DNA from: Acanthochromis polyacanthus
Lineage: Eukaryota > Chordata > Actinopteri > Pomacentridae
Reading direction: 5' to 3'
Length of the DNA stretch: 64,000 bases
Assembly (NCBI RefSeq): GCF_021347895.1
Contig: NC_067120.1
Location: 11,393,361-11,457,360 of the forward strand
Shown one piece after another: positions 10,601 through 22,900 of this stretch. Each line of letters opens with the position of its first letter. The stretch's first letter is position 1. Below the pieces are notes generated by a model. The model searched no databases. It was given only the letters and a program-made list of their open reading frames with translations, and was not told where the DNA came from. The position numbers and the translations under genes were made by a program.

Positions 10601-13540
10601 CGCTCTGTATTTAATGGAAAATGAAATTAGGTTCTAACTTTGCAGGAAACTAGACGCAGTCCCCGACATATCTGGTATCTCCTAATGATGTTTTATATTT
10701 CACGTTGTCTGATATTTCTCGATTTTTATTTAGATATGACGATTTAAATATCAGGAAGTCTTTTGGAAAGCCAGTGAGAGTGATTTTTTGTGTAATGATG
10801 GTCTGCCAGCTGGATACGCTGAACATGTTGAAGCTTAACAAGCATCATTGCTGGCTTTTGAAGGTTTAGTAACAAATCAGAGAGTCCCTTCCTTTGTGTG
10901 CCTTTGAACACCAATTTGATAGAAAGATGAGAAAAGGGAATTTAAAATGAAATGCAAAATTATCACGAAGGCGCAAGGTCAGCATAGATAAAAATGAACA
11001 TTTTGCTTCCCAGTAATCAATTGCTGTGATATTTTTGGTGGAATCTTGTAGGCTGGAATTGAAACGACAAGCTGTGAGTGTAGAATCCTGGATGGGACTC
11101 TTATATGGTGGATTTTTTTTCCATGAGATTATTCACATGATGAAACCAGAGCGGGTTGTTTAAACATGTGATATATCAGGGCGACTGAAGTACATCAAAA
11201 CTTTGACGCTCTTGAATGTGAGTGTGCAGCAGCATGGATATGCATGCCAAGATGTCGCTTCTGTTTATCTGATGCTCGACTCGGGAGTAATTAGTGTCAT
11301 ATTTGGATCCTATTTACTTAAAAAACAGTGAATGTGCTCACTGCCCATTATTAAGTGACAGCTCATAATTGAGAATTTAATGATGTTAAATTACTGCAAG
11401 TGTGTTTTGTATTTATCAAGTCTAGTAGCAACAAAAGATAATGAAAATGTTAGATGAGAAGCTTTGGGTTTCAAGAAAAACAAATCATGTAAATGTGATG
11501 ACACCTGATGTGATTTGACAGGAATTCTACTAAAGCTCATGCTCCTCATAAGGTAGATGTGTACTGCCTGTATTTCAAACACTAACCTCATCTACTCTGA
11601 TTAAATGGGATATATTAAATATTTCACGAGAGACATTTTAAGATGTTTAAAACCAGATTGTGGTAGCAGCATAAAAAACAGTCTGAACTGCGCACCAGAC
11701 CTGTGCAGTCATCCATTCATGAATCAATCATTTTTAAAGAAAAGTGGAGCCAAAACCAGAGAGGTGAGAAGATGTGGCAGCATTAATGTAGTGTTACCTT
11801 GAATCGCACTCAAATTAATTTAATAAAAACACTCTTGTTTTCTTAATATTTAATTTGCAGAAAAATTAAATATTAATTGATTTCTGGTCTTTGTAAGAAA
11901 CATGGTTAACCCCAGGTTCATATTCATCTAAAAAATGACTACATTGTGCCGGGTTCTCTTGAGTTTTTATGGCATGTCTGATTAGTTTGATTTATGTATC
12001 ACAATGTGCATTTTATTACCTGAAACTGTGTAGCAACAGACTGGGGCAAAAGTCAGATAAACAGATAAAGATAGTGCTTTATTGCTATAGAACCATTAAA
12101 CTACAACCACAATTTGTGTAGATACTGATTGCACTTCTTCCCTTTTCGATAAGAAGTATTTCAGTATCACTAGTTTGTGTTTCCACATGCAGCACAGTGT
12201 CTTGGAGGGAAAAAAATGGTTATAGAGCAGTGAGCAAGAGAGATGTTTGAAGTCTTGTATGCAAGCCAGCAGTTTTTGGCAGATGAATGTAGGGGTTTTA
12301 TGTGCCAAGCACCTGGTCAAACTGCAAACAATGAGGGGCTTATGGATTCCCTTTATCCAACAACGACTGAGATGATACCTCGAATGTTAGAGCTCTTATG
12401 GGTCCCTTTCAGAATTGCTGATGCACAATAATGCTCAGCACCCCTGGATGCTGAGGAAATTTTTCCTACACTCTAAGTTTCATATAGTAGGAACTCTGCA
12501 AGCTGTATATAGTTAACATGTCAGTGTTTCTGTGTGTACAACGAGCATACTTTTGCTGCCACTTATTTGCATTACTCATTACCATATGAACCAAGTAAAC
12601 AGCCGACCAGGTTTGCCAAGCTGACCGACACAAAGGTGTCCCATTGCATTGAGCTGTACTCCTTTCAATATAAAAATGTGAATAAGCAATAGAAAAGGAA
12701 AAAATGGGATCTTAATAGGGAGATAGAATAGTGGTATTGTGTAGAGATAACTTCAAAATATCTGCAGAATTCAGTTTCCGTGTGGAGGGTCTTGTTTGAG
12801 TCTTTAGCAGTGATCTAATAATGAGTTCCACAGATGGGTTTGTTGGCTGAAGCTCTGCTGAGTCCACCGTGTATGCGGTAGAGAGTGTCAAAAGTGTCTC
12901 CTGTGCAGGATCATCTCCAGGTTTTGGGGAATGGATGGTGTCTGCCAGACATGCTGGCAGTCAGTGGGCCTTCTCTCCTGCACTACCTGGGCTGGAGCTC
13001 AGCCAGGGTTAATTATAGGGGAGCTCCAGAGTCTTGTGTCACTAAGGATGGTAGACAGAATATTGTCATTCTGCCATGTCCTATACAGACAAGACAAGAG
13101 TAAAAGCACACCTGTTCAGCTCGAGTTTCTGCGGCTTTTCTCTCTTCCGAAGTCATTTCACTGTAGGGTTGAAATGAGCAGTGGCCAAGAGCCAAATAGC
13201 TGGTAAAATGTGTGCGTTTTGTGGATGAAGCAGCCCAATCCAATACAGTGACTCGTAACCTTTGTGAGAATAGACATTGGCCTCCATTGGATGGTCCTTT
13301 GGAGGGTTGGGAAATTAATTAGGAGTCCTACAATGGTTTAGCATTGCACTTCTGTAACATACACTCAACATAGACAGTTTAAAACACAATCTATCAATAC
13401 AGTAGAACCAGCGATATTAAATTTGTAATTGTGTGCAGTCTTCTTCCTTATCACAAGCTGGTGTCTGAACCTAATTGTTTTCATCTGAGTGATGTAAACA
13501 TCTTTCAATTATGCACAACAAGCATTAAAATTATATATAC
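10601..13540. other. Non-coding stretch, no gene seen
   Basis: AT-rich unique sequence; no frame above 91 codons and none protein-like. AATTAAATATTAAT at about 11862 with the neighbouring TTAATATTTAATTTGC at 11843 makes a local AT-rich inverted repeat. No transposon ends recognised. Confidence 0.55.
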
Positions 13541-13943
13541 ATACTGACAGTCAAAAAGTTGGACACACCTTCTCATTCAATGTTTTTTTCTTTATTTTTA
13601 CTACTCTATACATTGTAGATATATACTGAAGACACCAAAACTATGAAGCAAGATATATGGAATTATATAGCAAACAAACAAACAAACGTGAAATGACTCT
13701 AAATATATATATTTTTAAATTTAGATTCCTCAAAGTAGCCACCCTCTGCTTTGATGACAGCTTTGCAAAACCTTGAGCTTCATGAAGTAGTCACCTGAAA
13801 TGGTTTTCAATTCACAGGTGTGCCTTGTCAATGTTAATTTGTGGAATTTCTTGCCTTCTTAATGGGGTTGGGACCATCATTGTGCAGAAGTCAGGTTGGC
13901 CCACAGTTGACAGCCCTATTTGACAACTGTTAGAATCCATACT

Positions 13944-14875
13944 ATGGCAAGAACCAATCAGCAAAGTAAAGAGAAACAACGGTCCATCATTACCTTAAGA
14001 ACTGAAGGTCAGTCAGTCCGTAAAATTGCAAAAACTTTCAATGTATCCCCAAATGCAGGCACAAACACATTCAAGTGCTACGTCGAAACTGGCTCACATG
14101 AGGACCACCCTAAGAAGGGAAGACCAAGAGTCACCTCTGCTGCTGAAGATAGGTTCATCTGAGTCACCAGCCTCAGAAATTGCAAGTAAACAGCACCTCA
14201 GATTAGAGCCCATATAAATGCCACACAGAGTTCTAGTAGCAGACACATCTCTCCATCAACTGTTCAGAGCAGATCTGACCAATCAGGCCTTTATGGTCAA
14301 ATAGCTGTTGAGAAACCACTGCTAAGGAAAAGCAACAAGTAGAAGAAATTTGTTTGGGCCAAGAAACACAAGGAACATTAGACCAGTGGAAGTCAGGTGG
14401 AGGAGGTGTGATGGAGTGGGGGTGTTTTGCTGGTGACACTGTTGGGGATTTATTCAAAATTGAAGACACACTGAATCAGCATGGCTACCACAGCATCCTG
14501 TAGTGACATGCCATCCCATCCGGTTTGCATTTAGTTGGACCATCATTTATTTCTCAAGAGGACCATGATCCCAAACACACCTCCAGGCTGTGTAAGGGCT
14601 TTTTGACCAAGAAGGAGAGGGATAGAGTTCTGTGTCAGATGACCTGGCCTCCACAGTCATCTGATCTAAACCCAATCGAGATGATTTGGGATGAGATGGA
14701 CCACAGAATGAAGGTGAAAGGACCAACAAGTGCTCAGCATCTCTGGGAACTCCTTCAAAACTGCTGGAAAACTATTTCGGGTGACTACCTCATGAGGCTC
14801 ATCGAGAGAATGCCAAGACTGTGCAAAGCAGTAGTCAAATTAAAGGGTGATTATTTTGAAGAATCTAAAATATAA
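13944..14875 (+). pseudogene. Tc1-family transposase, broken
   Basis: Starts MARTNQQSKEKQRSIITLR at 13944, followed by an N-terminal helix-turn-helix region (GQSVRKIAKTFNVSP, residues 23-37) and the GRPR hinge (residues 60-63: KKGRPRVTS). A TGA at 14160-14162 interrupts the frame where the family normally has an arginine codon CGA, a likely CpG-decay change. Downstream the catalytic part resumes in another frame: QEDHDPKHTS with the second catalytic aspartate, WPPQSSDLNPIE with the glutamate, ending at TAA 14873-14875. Around 14392-14396 the sequence jumps from GACCAGTGGAA straight to the GGTGGAGGAGGTGTGATGG region, losing the block that holds the first catalytic Asp (WSDE region). Family proteins are about 340 residues; here about 310 codons remain in several frames. 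Normal role: DDE cut-and-paste transposition at TA sites. Confidence 0.9.
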
Positions 14876-14920
14876 GACATGTTTTGACTTATTTACCACT
14901 TTTTTGTTTACTATATAATT

Positions 14921-15250
14921 AACCACGCCTGACGTGTACGTCAGCAGGGTTACTGCATTCGCTTCGGTATCTGGCTGGTTAAGTATGTATGTGTGTATGT
15001 CCGTTCAGATATCTCTGCAAGTGCTGAAGTCAGGATAATCAAACTTGGCACTGAAGATCGGTCTAAGGTCCCCTGCGCAGTTCTGGAGTTAGAGGTCAGC
15101 AGATCAAGGTCAAGGTCACAGGGGTCACTTAGCACATTTCTTGCATATTGCATCATTTGTATAGGAAGGGATATACGTAGGATGGTCAAAATTGATACAG
15201 AGTATCATGCATGGGTGTGGTTCTGCCATCTACTGAGGGTTTGCCTACTC
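14921..15250. mobile_element. Unclassified 330-bp element nested in the Tc1 copy
   Basis: The Tc1 3' UTR runs TTTGTTTACTATATAATT up to 14920 and resumes with CCATTTGTGTTCATTCATAG at 15251, so the intervening 330 bp is an insertion. It contains a near-perfect palindrome CTGACGTGTACGTCAG (14929-14944) 8 bases from its left edge, and blocks such as TCCGTTCAGATATCTCTGCA and AGATCAAGGTCAAGGTCACA. No poly(A), no coding frame of note, no obvious terminal inverted repeats or duplication. It could be a MITE or a Helitron-like remnant; I cannot assign it. Confidence 0.6.
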
Positions 15251-15949
15251 CCATTTGTGTTCATTCATAGTTTTGATGTCTTCAGTGAGAATCTACGAGT
15301 TAAACACTCATGAAAAAAATGTTTTAAATGAAATGTGTCCAAATTTGTGAGAAAAAATTGTCATTACAGGGACCTATCTCATTTTCATGGCAATTGACTG
15401 CTGACAGGGTTGCAGTTAGGTTTTGTGTATATTCAGGGTCCTCAGAAAACGGTTCCTAATGATTCCAGTGAACCCTCAACATTTTTCTTTGATCCAAAAT
15501 TTGTATCTTATCCAATTCTCTGCCATTCAACTAGCATATTAAAATAATAAAAACATCTAAAGGTCTCCTTGTTCACAAGCAACTAGCATTATATCAAATA
15601 GTCACTAATGGCAAACAATAATTACATTTGTCATTCCTAAAGGAGGATTCCAGACTTTTCCTTTCATCATCAGAACAAACTCTGCATCCAAGAACACTGT
15701 CATCTACCCCTGCCATCCTTTGGGGAGCAAATTCATGGTTCTCTGTGACCGATTGACCTTTCCTTCACCACCACCCTCAGGCGAAAATTTCTACACATAG
15801 CGTCTCTCTAAATCAGAAGGGCAGATTGCCATGAACATTACTGAACGCTGTTGTAAAGGATATTCAACAATTTTCTAATCGAGCTTCTTCTTTGGTGTCA
15901 CCATTGCAACAAATTAGTAGGCCTGTACACAAAATAGCTTCTGGCCTAA

Positions 15950-16115
15950 TTGTATTGGCGTCTACTGATATTAATGATCACCAGAGGATGAACCTGAGTG
16001 ACTTTACTGACTGTGCCTTTCCTCCAGTGTCAACTTAGTGATTCCCATTATGTTTTCAGTGAATATTCATACCCTCCAGAGAAAGAAATGACCTGTTTTG
16101 TACAACCATACTGAG
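15950..16115. repeat. Possible old interspersed fish repeat
   Basis: The phrases CACCAGAGGATGAACCTGAG, TGACTTTACTGACTGTGCCT and TTTCCTCCAGTGTCAAC occur in the order I remember from a very common teleost repeat (gatgaatcc...gactttggtgatcc...ttttcctctagtgccacc). Divergence is high, and the recollection was not checked against a library. Confidence 0.3.
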
Positions 16116-19100
16116 GTCAAACTTTACATCGTAACCCCCCTGGCAATAAGACTCTAAGGACATCTGTATGTTTGCCACTAACATTTTTTGCATTGTGTGG
16201 CAACAAACGTTGGAGCTCCTAAGGGCTAGCAGTGAGGCTTGAAATATTTAGTCTTGTTTAGTTTATTAACATATATTCGATGAAAAGGTCATCACAGATA
16301 GTACTGCTGTTTCCTCTGATGTTCACTGGTAATCCAGTGGTTCCAGCTTTCCTAAACAGACTTAGCGATGCAGCTTAAATTGGTTGTAAGAATAACAAAT
16401 TTATCATCTGACAATTTTCAAGGTCCTTTATAAAGTTTCCCAAAGTGAACGGTAGAGCCGCAAATCTAAAAGCAAGTTATGCATCTATCAACTCTCATCT
16501 GGCTTTTCTCTAAAGTAAAAGTGTGTTACTTCCCTGTTTTCTACTTAGACAAGTGTCTAGTCATGGCAAGCTGGTGCACACTGGCCTAGAAAAAAAGAAC
16601 AGCTTGTGTTTCTGAAGTTTCCTCTCCTGTCTAGTTATTTTTAAAATGCCCCATTTCCGCCATTGTTGTGGCATTGTTTTGACCTTACGCAGAACAATTT
16701 TCCCCAAGTCAAATTAGCTTTCACCATTCAAAGAAATGTTGTAATATAATGGTTTGACGGTTCTGCCTGTGAAATGGAGGGGCCATGCCACTGGGGTTAA
16801 TAATATTCCTCCTCTTCAACAAGTACCTTGGGATCCTAAGTGTCCTTGAAAGCAAACGGCATCTCACTTATGCTGGGCATCTTTCAGCACTCGTGGGTAA
16901 TGGCAGTCTACTTTCCCAACTCTGCGTACATTGTATCATTCTCATTCATAGGCTCCCTCCGCTGGTAGCGTTAACAAGGTTTGATGGGGAAAAGAATGCG
17001 GAATGTTTCTTCTGCTGTAATTTTTCTCTGGCTTACTGGAATAATAACCACTGTAGATAATTGGTGAAATCCTTTTCTCGCCATTACTTACATAATCTTC
17101 TTTGTACATGGGAAAAAGCATCTTCTGCAAGAGATCAATAGCAGCTCATCAGTCTTTCGAATGCACCAGCGTGAGAACTAAAGTCAGCCTTCATGCAAGT
17201 CAATGAGCACCTGGAGTGCTTTTCCCAGAGGCAGCTAAGTGTGCATAGCAAGGGACTACTGGGGAACTGCAGCAAGGTCCTATAACCTGCTTTGATAGGA
17301 CAGAGTCAGGGAGGCTTCGTGCGGAGATGCAGGGCCCGCCGAGGTTTACGCCACCTGTTTGTTTCCCTTCTCCTGAGCAGCACAGATCTTACATGCCTTT
17401 CTATGCCCAGCCTGCCGGGAATTGGGGTGTTAGATACAACAAAAAAGGTGACTGAGGAGTGCTGAGCTCGGGATTATGATTTATTAATCTGCACTCTTTT
17501 AAATTCCAAACTAACGGCGTGGGGCTGTGATGCACACTCTGGGGAGTAATTGTAAAACAGAGAACAATTCAGATTCACCAAAGTGCTGTTTTCTCCGAGT
17601 GACAGAGAATAAACAATGTAGAGGTATAGTGCAGGCGAGAGACACAAGGAACAAAAGCTCTGAAGCCAAAAGTTCAAGAAATGGAGGTCATGGGGAAACA
17701 GCTGCGCTTTAACTTCCCGATAGTGAACTATATTCAAATACTCAAGCAGCAAGCTGGGCATCTGTAGATATACTGCAGTGTTTTTGCTATGATTTGAAAG
17801 AATACCTGCATGAAGAAAGTGTGTCTGATATCACTTCTGCCACTTGTGCTGTTAGAGGTGTAGTAATTTAGAAGTTGGGTATGATTACAGTTAATTTGGT
17901 CCCACCTGTGAGACTCCAAACACAAAAAAGTCAAAGTCAACTGTTCTGGTACAGTAGTGGCCTCAGGTGTACTTTTCTACCGTGGAGATTTATCCAGCAG
18001 GAGAGAATTTTTTTTTTCTGCCAGACATTTCTTTGGCAATCTTTCACTACTTGACTTGGCTCTGTTTTTGCACATACCATCCCAGCCAGCAAGGTAGTTA
18101 AAGAAGTAACAATGTTGAAGCTTGCACGTGTCACAAGGTGTCAGATCATCATTACAACTTTTTCTCACATTACATACTCTCATGTCGGCATGTGTCTTTG
18201 CATGAAAAGCAGTGGAAGTATCCCAAGTAAAACATGTTTTATCCAGACTCCCAATCTTGTTTCATTCATTTCTAGACACGCATGATAAGCCTGTAAAATA
18301 AGTTGCAGTGTTAATTTAAAACACACCGAGCCCTTCACTTAATATTTGGTCTTCGCAGTCCATCATCCACCACAGAGCATTCTCTGTAGTGCAAAATTTC
18401 CCTATCTCTGCAGAGCTGTCAGCTGCATGCCAGATCTCACTCTGGCTGCATATGAAGTCAATTATGTGCAACCATTCCCCCTTGGTAATACATAGATGTC
18501 ACTTAGAATGCATTTCTTTTGGGGTTGCTTTGATATCTTTAATATGATGGCCATCCATCACTACAGATGTTGTGGTCTCTTGCCTGGTGTGTCAGGTAGT
18601 TGCGGTAGTCATAAAAATGTGATGCATTTCCTGATAGAGCCAGCACCATATGGCACTGTGTGTGTTTTCTGTACATGTACGTAGGGGCTGTATGCATGTA
18701 TGTGAGTGAACAAGAGCAAATGAATAAGCTCAAGTAAGTGGAAGTGACGCAGCGAGGCACTTCTTAGAATTTATGGTATGAAACAATCTGTGCTGTACTT
18801 GTATGTAAGACAGGCTGTGAAGATTTAGGATCCTAAGCTGCTCGTTATTTGTCACTTAGTGAAGCAAATTTGATATATAAACTGTAGGACAAAACCATGA
18901 GGAAAAGAGATTATAGCATAAGCAGCCTATATTAACTTTCCCTCTGTGCCCAGCTTTAAGCTCAAATGCACACTTTGCTTAAATCTAATGCATACAAATT
19001 TCCAGCCATTGAAATGATCACTTTGTTAATAAACTGTGCTCATTGCAAAGTGTGTCCGAGTGTTGGTTTTGTACCAGCTGTCTAGGATTTCCTTTTAAAG

Positions 19101-19879
19101 TGCTGTGTAAGTGAGAGGGCAAAGCTGCTCCTCTGTCCATTAGAGCAGAACCACTATCCTTCACCTGACAAAGTTTGGGAAAGGACACGGATGTTTCCAG
19201 TCTACTTCATAGAGTTCAGCCTAGCTCCGCCTTGGGAGCCCAAGTTTTGCGTTTGAAGAGTGGATGTGAGGGGTAAATGGGACAGGGGTGATGGGCCGGT
19301 GGGGGTCTGTATGAGCGGACACGGATGCGGGGATGCGAATAGATGGTCTAAAATAAGAAGTAGCCCCTTGGTCAGAGTCGTGGCAGATGGAGGCTCAAAG
19401 AATGAAATGATGCCAGCATTCTTTGTGCAGTCTGGTGCCAGCAGTGCACTCGATGGACCGCTTGAGACCTGGGTAGGGCCGATGTGATAAGACAGCTGCC
19501 TTAGCCTAACCTCCACAAGGTCATTTTGGCCAGAGTGGAGTATCGCGCTGATGATGGGAGGCACCCTGAATCCAGAGAAAGATGGATGAGTTGAAAGTGA
19601 AACAAGTCATGATTTTTTAACTATGGAACTTGAAAGATGCGTTTCCCAAGAAGCATTATTATCGTTTGCGCAATTTACAGGGAGCTCTCTTATGTGAGAG
19701 TGGCAATAAGTTGTATTGGGTCTGAAAGTTTTAAACATTAGCACCCTGTTTCTGAACTATGTTTTAAATGAGCTACCCAGTATATCAAAGCAAAAATTAG
19801 CATGGAGAAAGTTTGGAGGTGCTAATGACTTTGACTGTCCCTGTGGAAAGGCTTACTGTTCCAGAGAAGTTGTAGAGTA

Positions 19880-19901
19880 GTGTGTGTGTGTGTGTGTGTG
19901 T
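19880..19901. repeat. GT microsatellite
   Basis: Uninterrupted GT dinucleotide run of 11 units. Confidence 0.9.
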
Positions 19902-22900
19902 ATGCATTATGGAGCGAGAGCACAGTGTGATTCACTAGTTAATAAATCATGCCAGATGAGTTTATCATGGAGATACAGAAGCTCCTCTGGGTCCTGAGCT
20001 AACAGCGAGTATCTGGGAGCTGGTACAACACATGATGAAATGCCGTTGTCATGTATATCATTTTTATAGCCCCTAACTTTTTACCTTCATTGCTGTCAAC
20101 GGGGCAGGATGAGTGACTGTGTATCAAATATCCCAATGCGCTTTAAGGAGGAGATGGCTGACTTATCAAACTGCAAACATTTTGGCTCGTGCTCTGCCTC
20201 CCCTGCCACAGCACCTTAAAATCAGTTTTTATCTGCTTAATCCAGTTTGATTATCTGCTGGCAACAAATTAACTATTCTTGTTTACTATAATTGAGTTCT
20301 TCGATGAGTACTTGGTAATTCTGCTGAACTTTCTCGTCTTTGCTTTCACAGGGGCATTGATAGTATCTTTCTAGTGTATACTGAAGATGCTCTTATCTTT
20401 ATGCAGATGATGCAGCTTGTCATCCATTGGGGAGTGCACTTGGATAATCATCAGTAAATTGACTTGATAGGTTCTGACTTGGTGACTAAATAACTTATAA
20501 CAGCATTATTTCAGCATCACGCCTAAATGAGGGGGGAAAAGAGAGAGAGAGACCTTGATCGTGTGGCTAATCTTTTATTTTGGGATCATATTTCTTGGAA
20601 AATCTTGTTTTATTTTTGAGTAGACCAAACTCTTTGGAATGACATTGAGGCAAGAACGGGCAGTGCACCATTCCTCCTGCGCTCCTCCCAGGGAATAAAA
20701 GTCAGTATAACGGCTATCTCAGCTAATGACTTGGGAGAACAAACCTTGGTCTCTTAACATCTAAGACTTATTATTTTTAGCTCTGGCCAATGCTAAGCTT
20801 ATCCCTCTTACAGGGAGCACGTTTTGTGATATCAGATGTGGAAATTAAAGCTAAATGACTTAAGGGGAAGATTGCCCACACTGCAAGTAGGCTACTCTGA
20901 CCTTCAATAAAGCTAAGCTTGACATGCCTATTTCCCCCTTTTTTGCTCAAGTCTTTTCAAATCAGTGGGCTTGTAACATGACGGCTTGGTATTAACTGCC
21001 ATCAGTTTCCCACTTTCGCTAAGGTCCTTTTTTTTTTGTCTGAAAATCAGAGGACCATCTCGCAGAAAACATACTTAAAATGCCTTTTTTCTCCTCATTA
21101 AATGTTTTTCTTGCTATCTTGCATTCGTTTTAATATTAAATTCTCAACACAGACCACTTGGAATGAACTTTTAAACTATTGATCAGTTGTTTAAATAATT
21201 GGTTATGTATTAAAACATGCAGAGAGCACAGAGGCCTCCACTGTCAAGCCTGTTGTTGAGTTTTGTTTGGACGCGTTTGTTTTTCTGCTCATGGTTTTCA
21301 CACTTTAATCATGCTTCCACTTTTTGGATTGATCATGCAGATAACATTAACATAAATGCAAAATGCAACTCTGTTTTCAGTGCTCGGCTTTCTCTCTTTT
21401 AAGATCCACTTATGTGTATTTGGGAACAAAAATGATAAACGGATTGCTTAAATATGTGCGACCCTTTTCATGCACTCCAAGCCGGGCAGAGCAATATCAT
21501 TTACAAGTTACCTTCTGTTACACTTGTTGGGTGTACGTGCTTGCAGCTTTTTCTGTGTTTTGCGAAACCTCAGTGGGTGGACTGGATGGACTATTTTGAG
21601 GTTTTATTTTTATATATATTTTTTTTAATATGCCCACTCTCACCTCTGTGCCTTCTGGTTCACAGGAGAGCTCAGAGCTTCAAAGTTCCTGTTGATGTTT
21701 TTGACTCTTTCTAGTAATGAGATGAAGTACAGTACATAAGGGGAAGAACTCTCAAGCTGCTTTTCCAGGGGGCTTTGGAATACATTTGGTAAAATGTTTA
21801 TGATGCCAAAGACCAGGGCTGGCTTCTCATTAGCTGATCTACCCGTTGCAAGTGTTACAGCGGCATTAGTCTTTTGGGTTAATCTTCAAACGTTCCCATA
21901 TTTATACCCATCAAATACCAGTGACTGCCTGCGACACCCTTGTGTGCATTCGGGGAACTTGCTTAGTTAAACGCCACAGAATAAATGCAGAAATGTGAGC
22001 TAAACTTGACAAGATCAAACACACTGGTGAATGTACAGACGCTGGCCAGTGTTCTAAGTGCGCTGCATTATTCATGTTCTCCAACATGGGGTTCCTAATG
22101 AGAGTCTGGTGGCTGTTTTGGAGTTAGAGTCATGGAAATCAGCGTGACCCGTACTGGAGTCTGTGGACAAAGCTTTGCATTTGTGGTGCTGTGAAAGTGG
22201 AATTAAAGGCCAACCAAGTTCATCAGCACTCCAATTTACAAGAGTTTTGATTCAAGTCCTGGAAATCAGTCACATTCATCACAGCCTCGCGTCCTTTCAT
22301 GCCCGTCTGTCGTACACTTTGATTTCACACTCATAAATCCTTATTTTATGTATAATCTGCCATCAGTACAGGGGATGGTGATGATAATTAACGACAAAAA
22401 CGAGAACATTTTCCTCAAATGTGATGCTCATTTCTTCCAAGCATAATTTTTTTTTTAACTTAAAAAGTTTTCTTAACATCACAATAGGCCATTTCATGAT
22501 ATGCTGTAGACTTGACACTCCCTCCGGAGGGTTGCTCTCACATCAAGCAGCTAGGGCCTGTGGTTAAATGCAAAATTTACTGCTAGCATTGTAATAAGCC
22601 AGTGCAACAAAATAAGGATTATCACCCTGCGGCATGCTGGTTCAGTAGGAGGACGCTGAACCAAAGGCTGAGCATCCATCCTATTAACACCACATATCCC
22701 TTGAAGAGTAAGCAGCAGGCTGCAGCTGAGCATGTTGTCTTCATTCTTGAATCAGAACTGGCAATAACATATTCAGACTGAAGGGCCTCAATTAGACACT
22801 TTAAAACTCTGTGTAATTGGTGTCTTTCTGCAGATTGCCTGTGGATATGTAATGCTCAAATTAACACAGCTCAACTTTATGTCTGTGGTGCTGTGATTGT

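Larger units (their letters stand above)
13541..15350 (+). mobile_element. Inactive Tc1-like transposon with nested insertion
   Basis: The left end reads CTGACAGTCAAAAAGTTGGA into CACACCT (from about 13544), and the right end carries the degenerate inverse ATGTGTCCAAATTTGTGA (to about 15350). Subterminal sequence, 'GGTGTGCCTTGTCAATG' and a transposase frame between them follow the order of a Tc1 family common in fish. The exact TA duplication cannot be fixed because the left flank is TATATATACATA and the right end has decayed. Without the nested insert at 14921-15250 the element is about 1.48 kb, slightly short for Tc1 because the transposase carries an internal deletion. It is on the plus strand and cannot be active. 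Confidence 0.9.
15351..20100. other. Non-coding stretch with a degenerate repeat trace
   Basis: No gene recognised. Open frames up to 120 codons (for example 19202-19564 minus) show no known motif. A GT run lies at 19880-19901. At about 15950-16110 there is text resembling an old interspersed fish repeat, listed separately. The remainder is unique AT-rich DNA. Confidence 0.55.
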
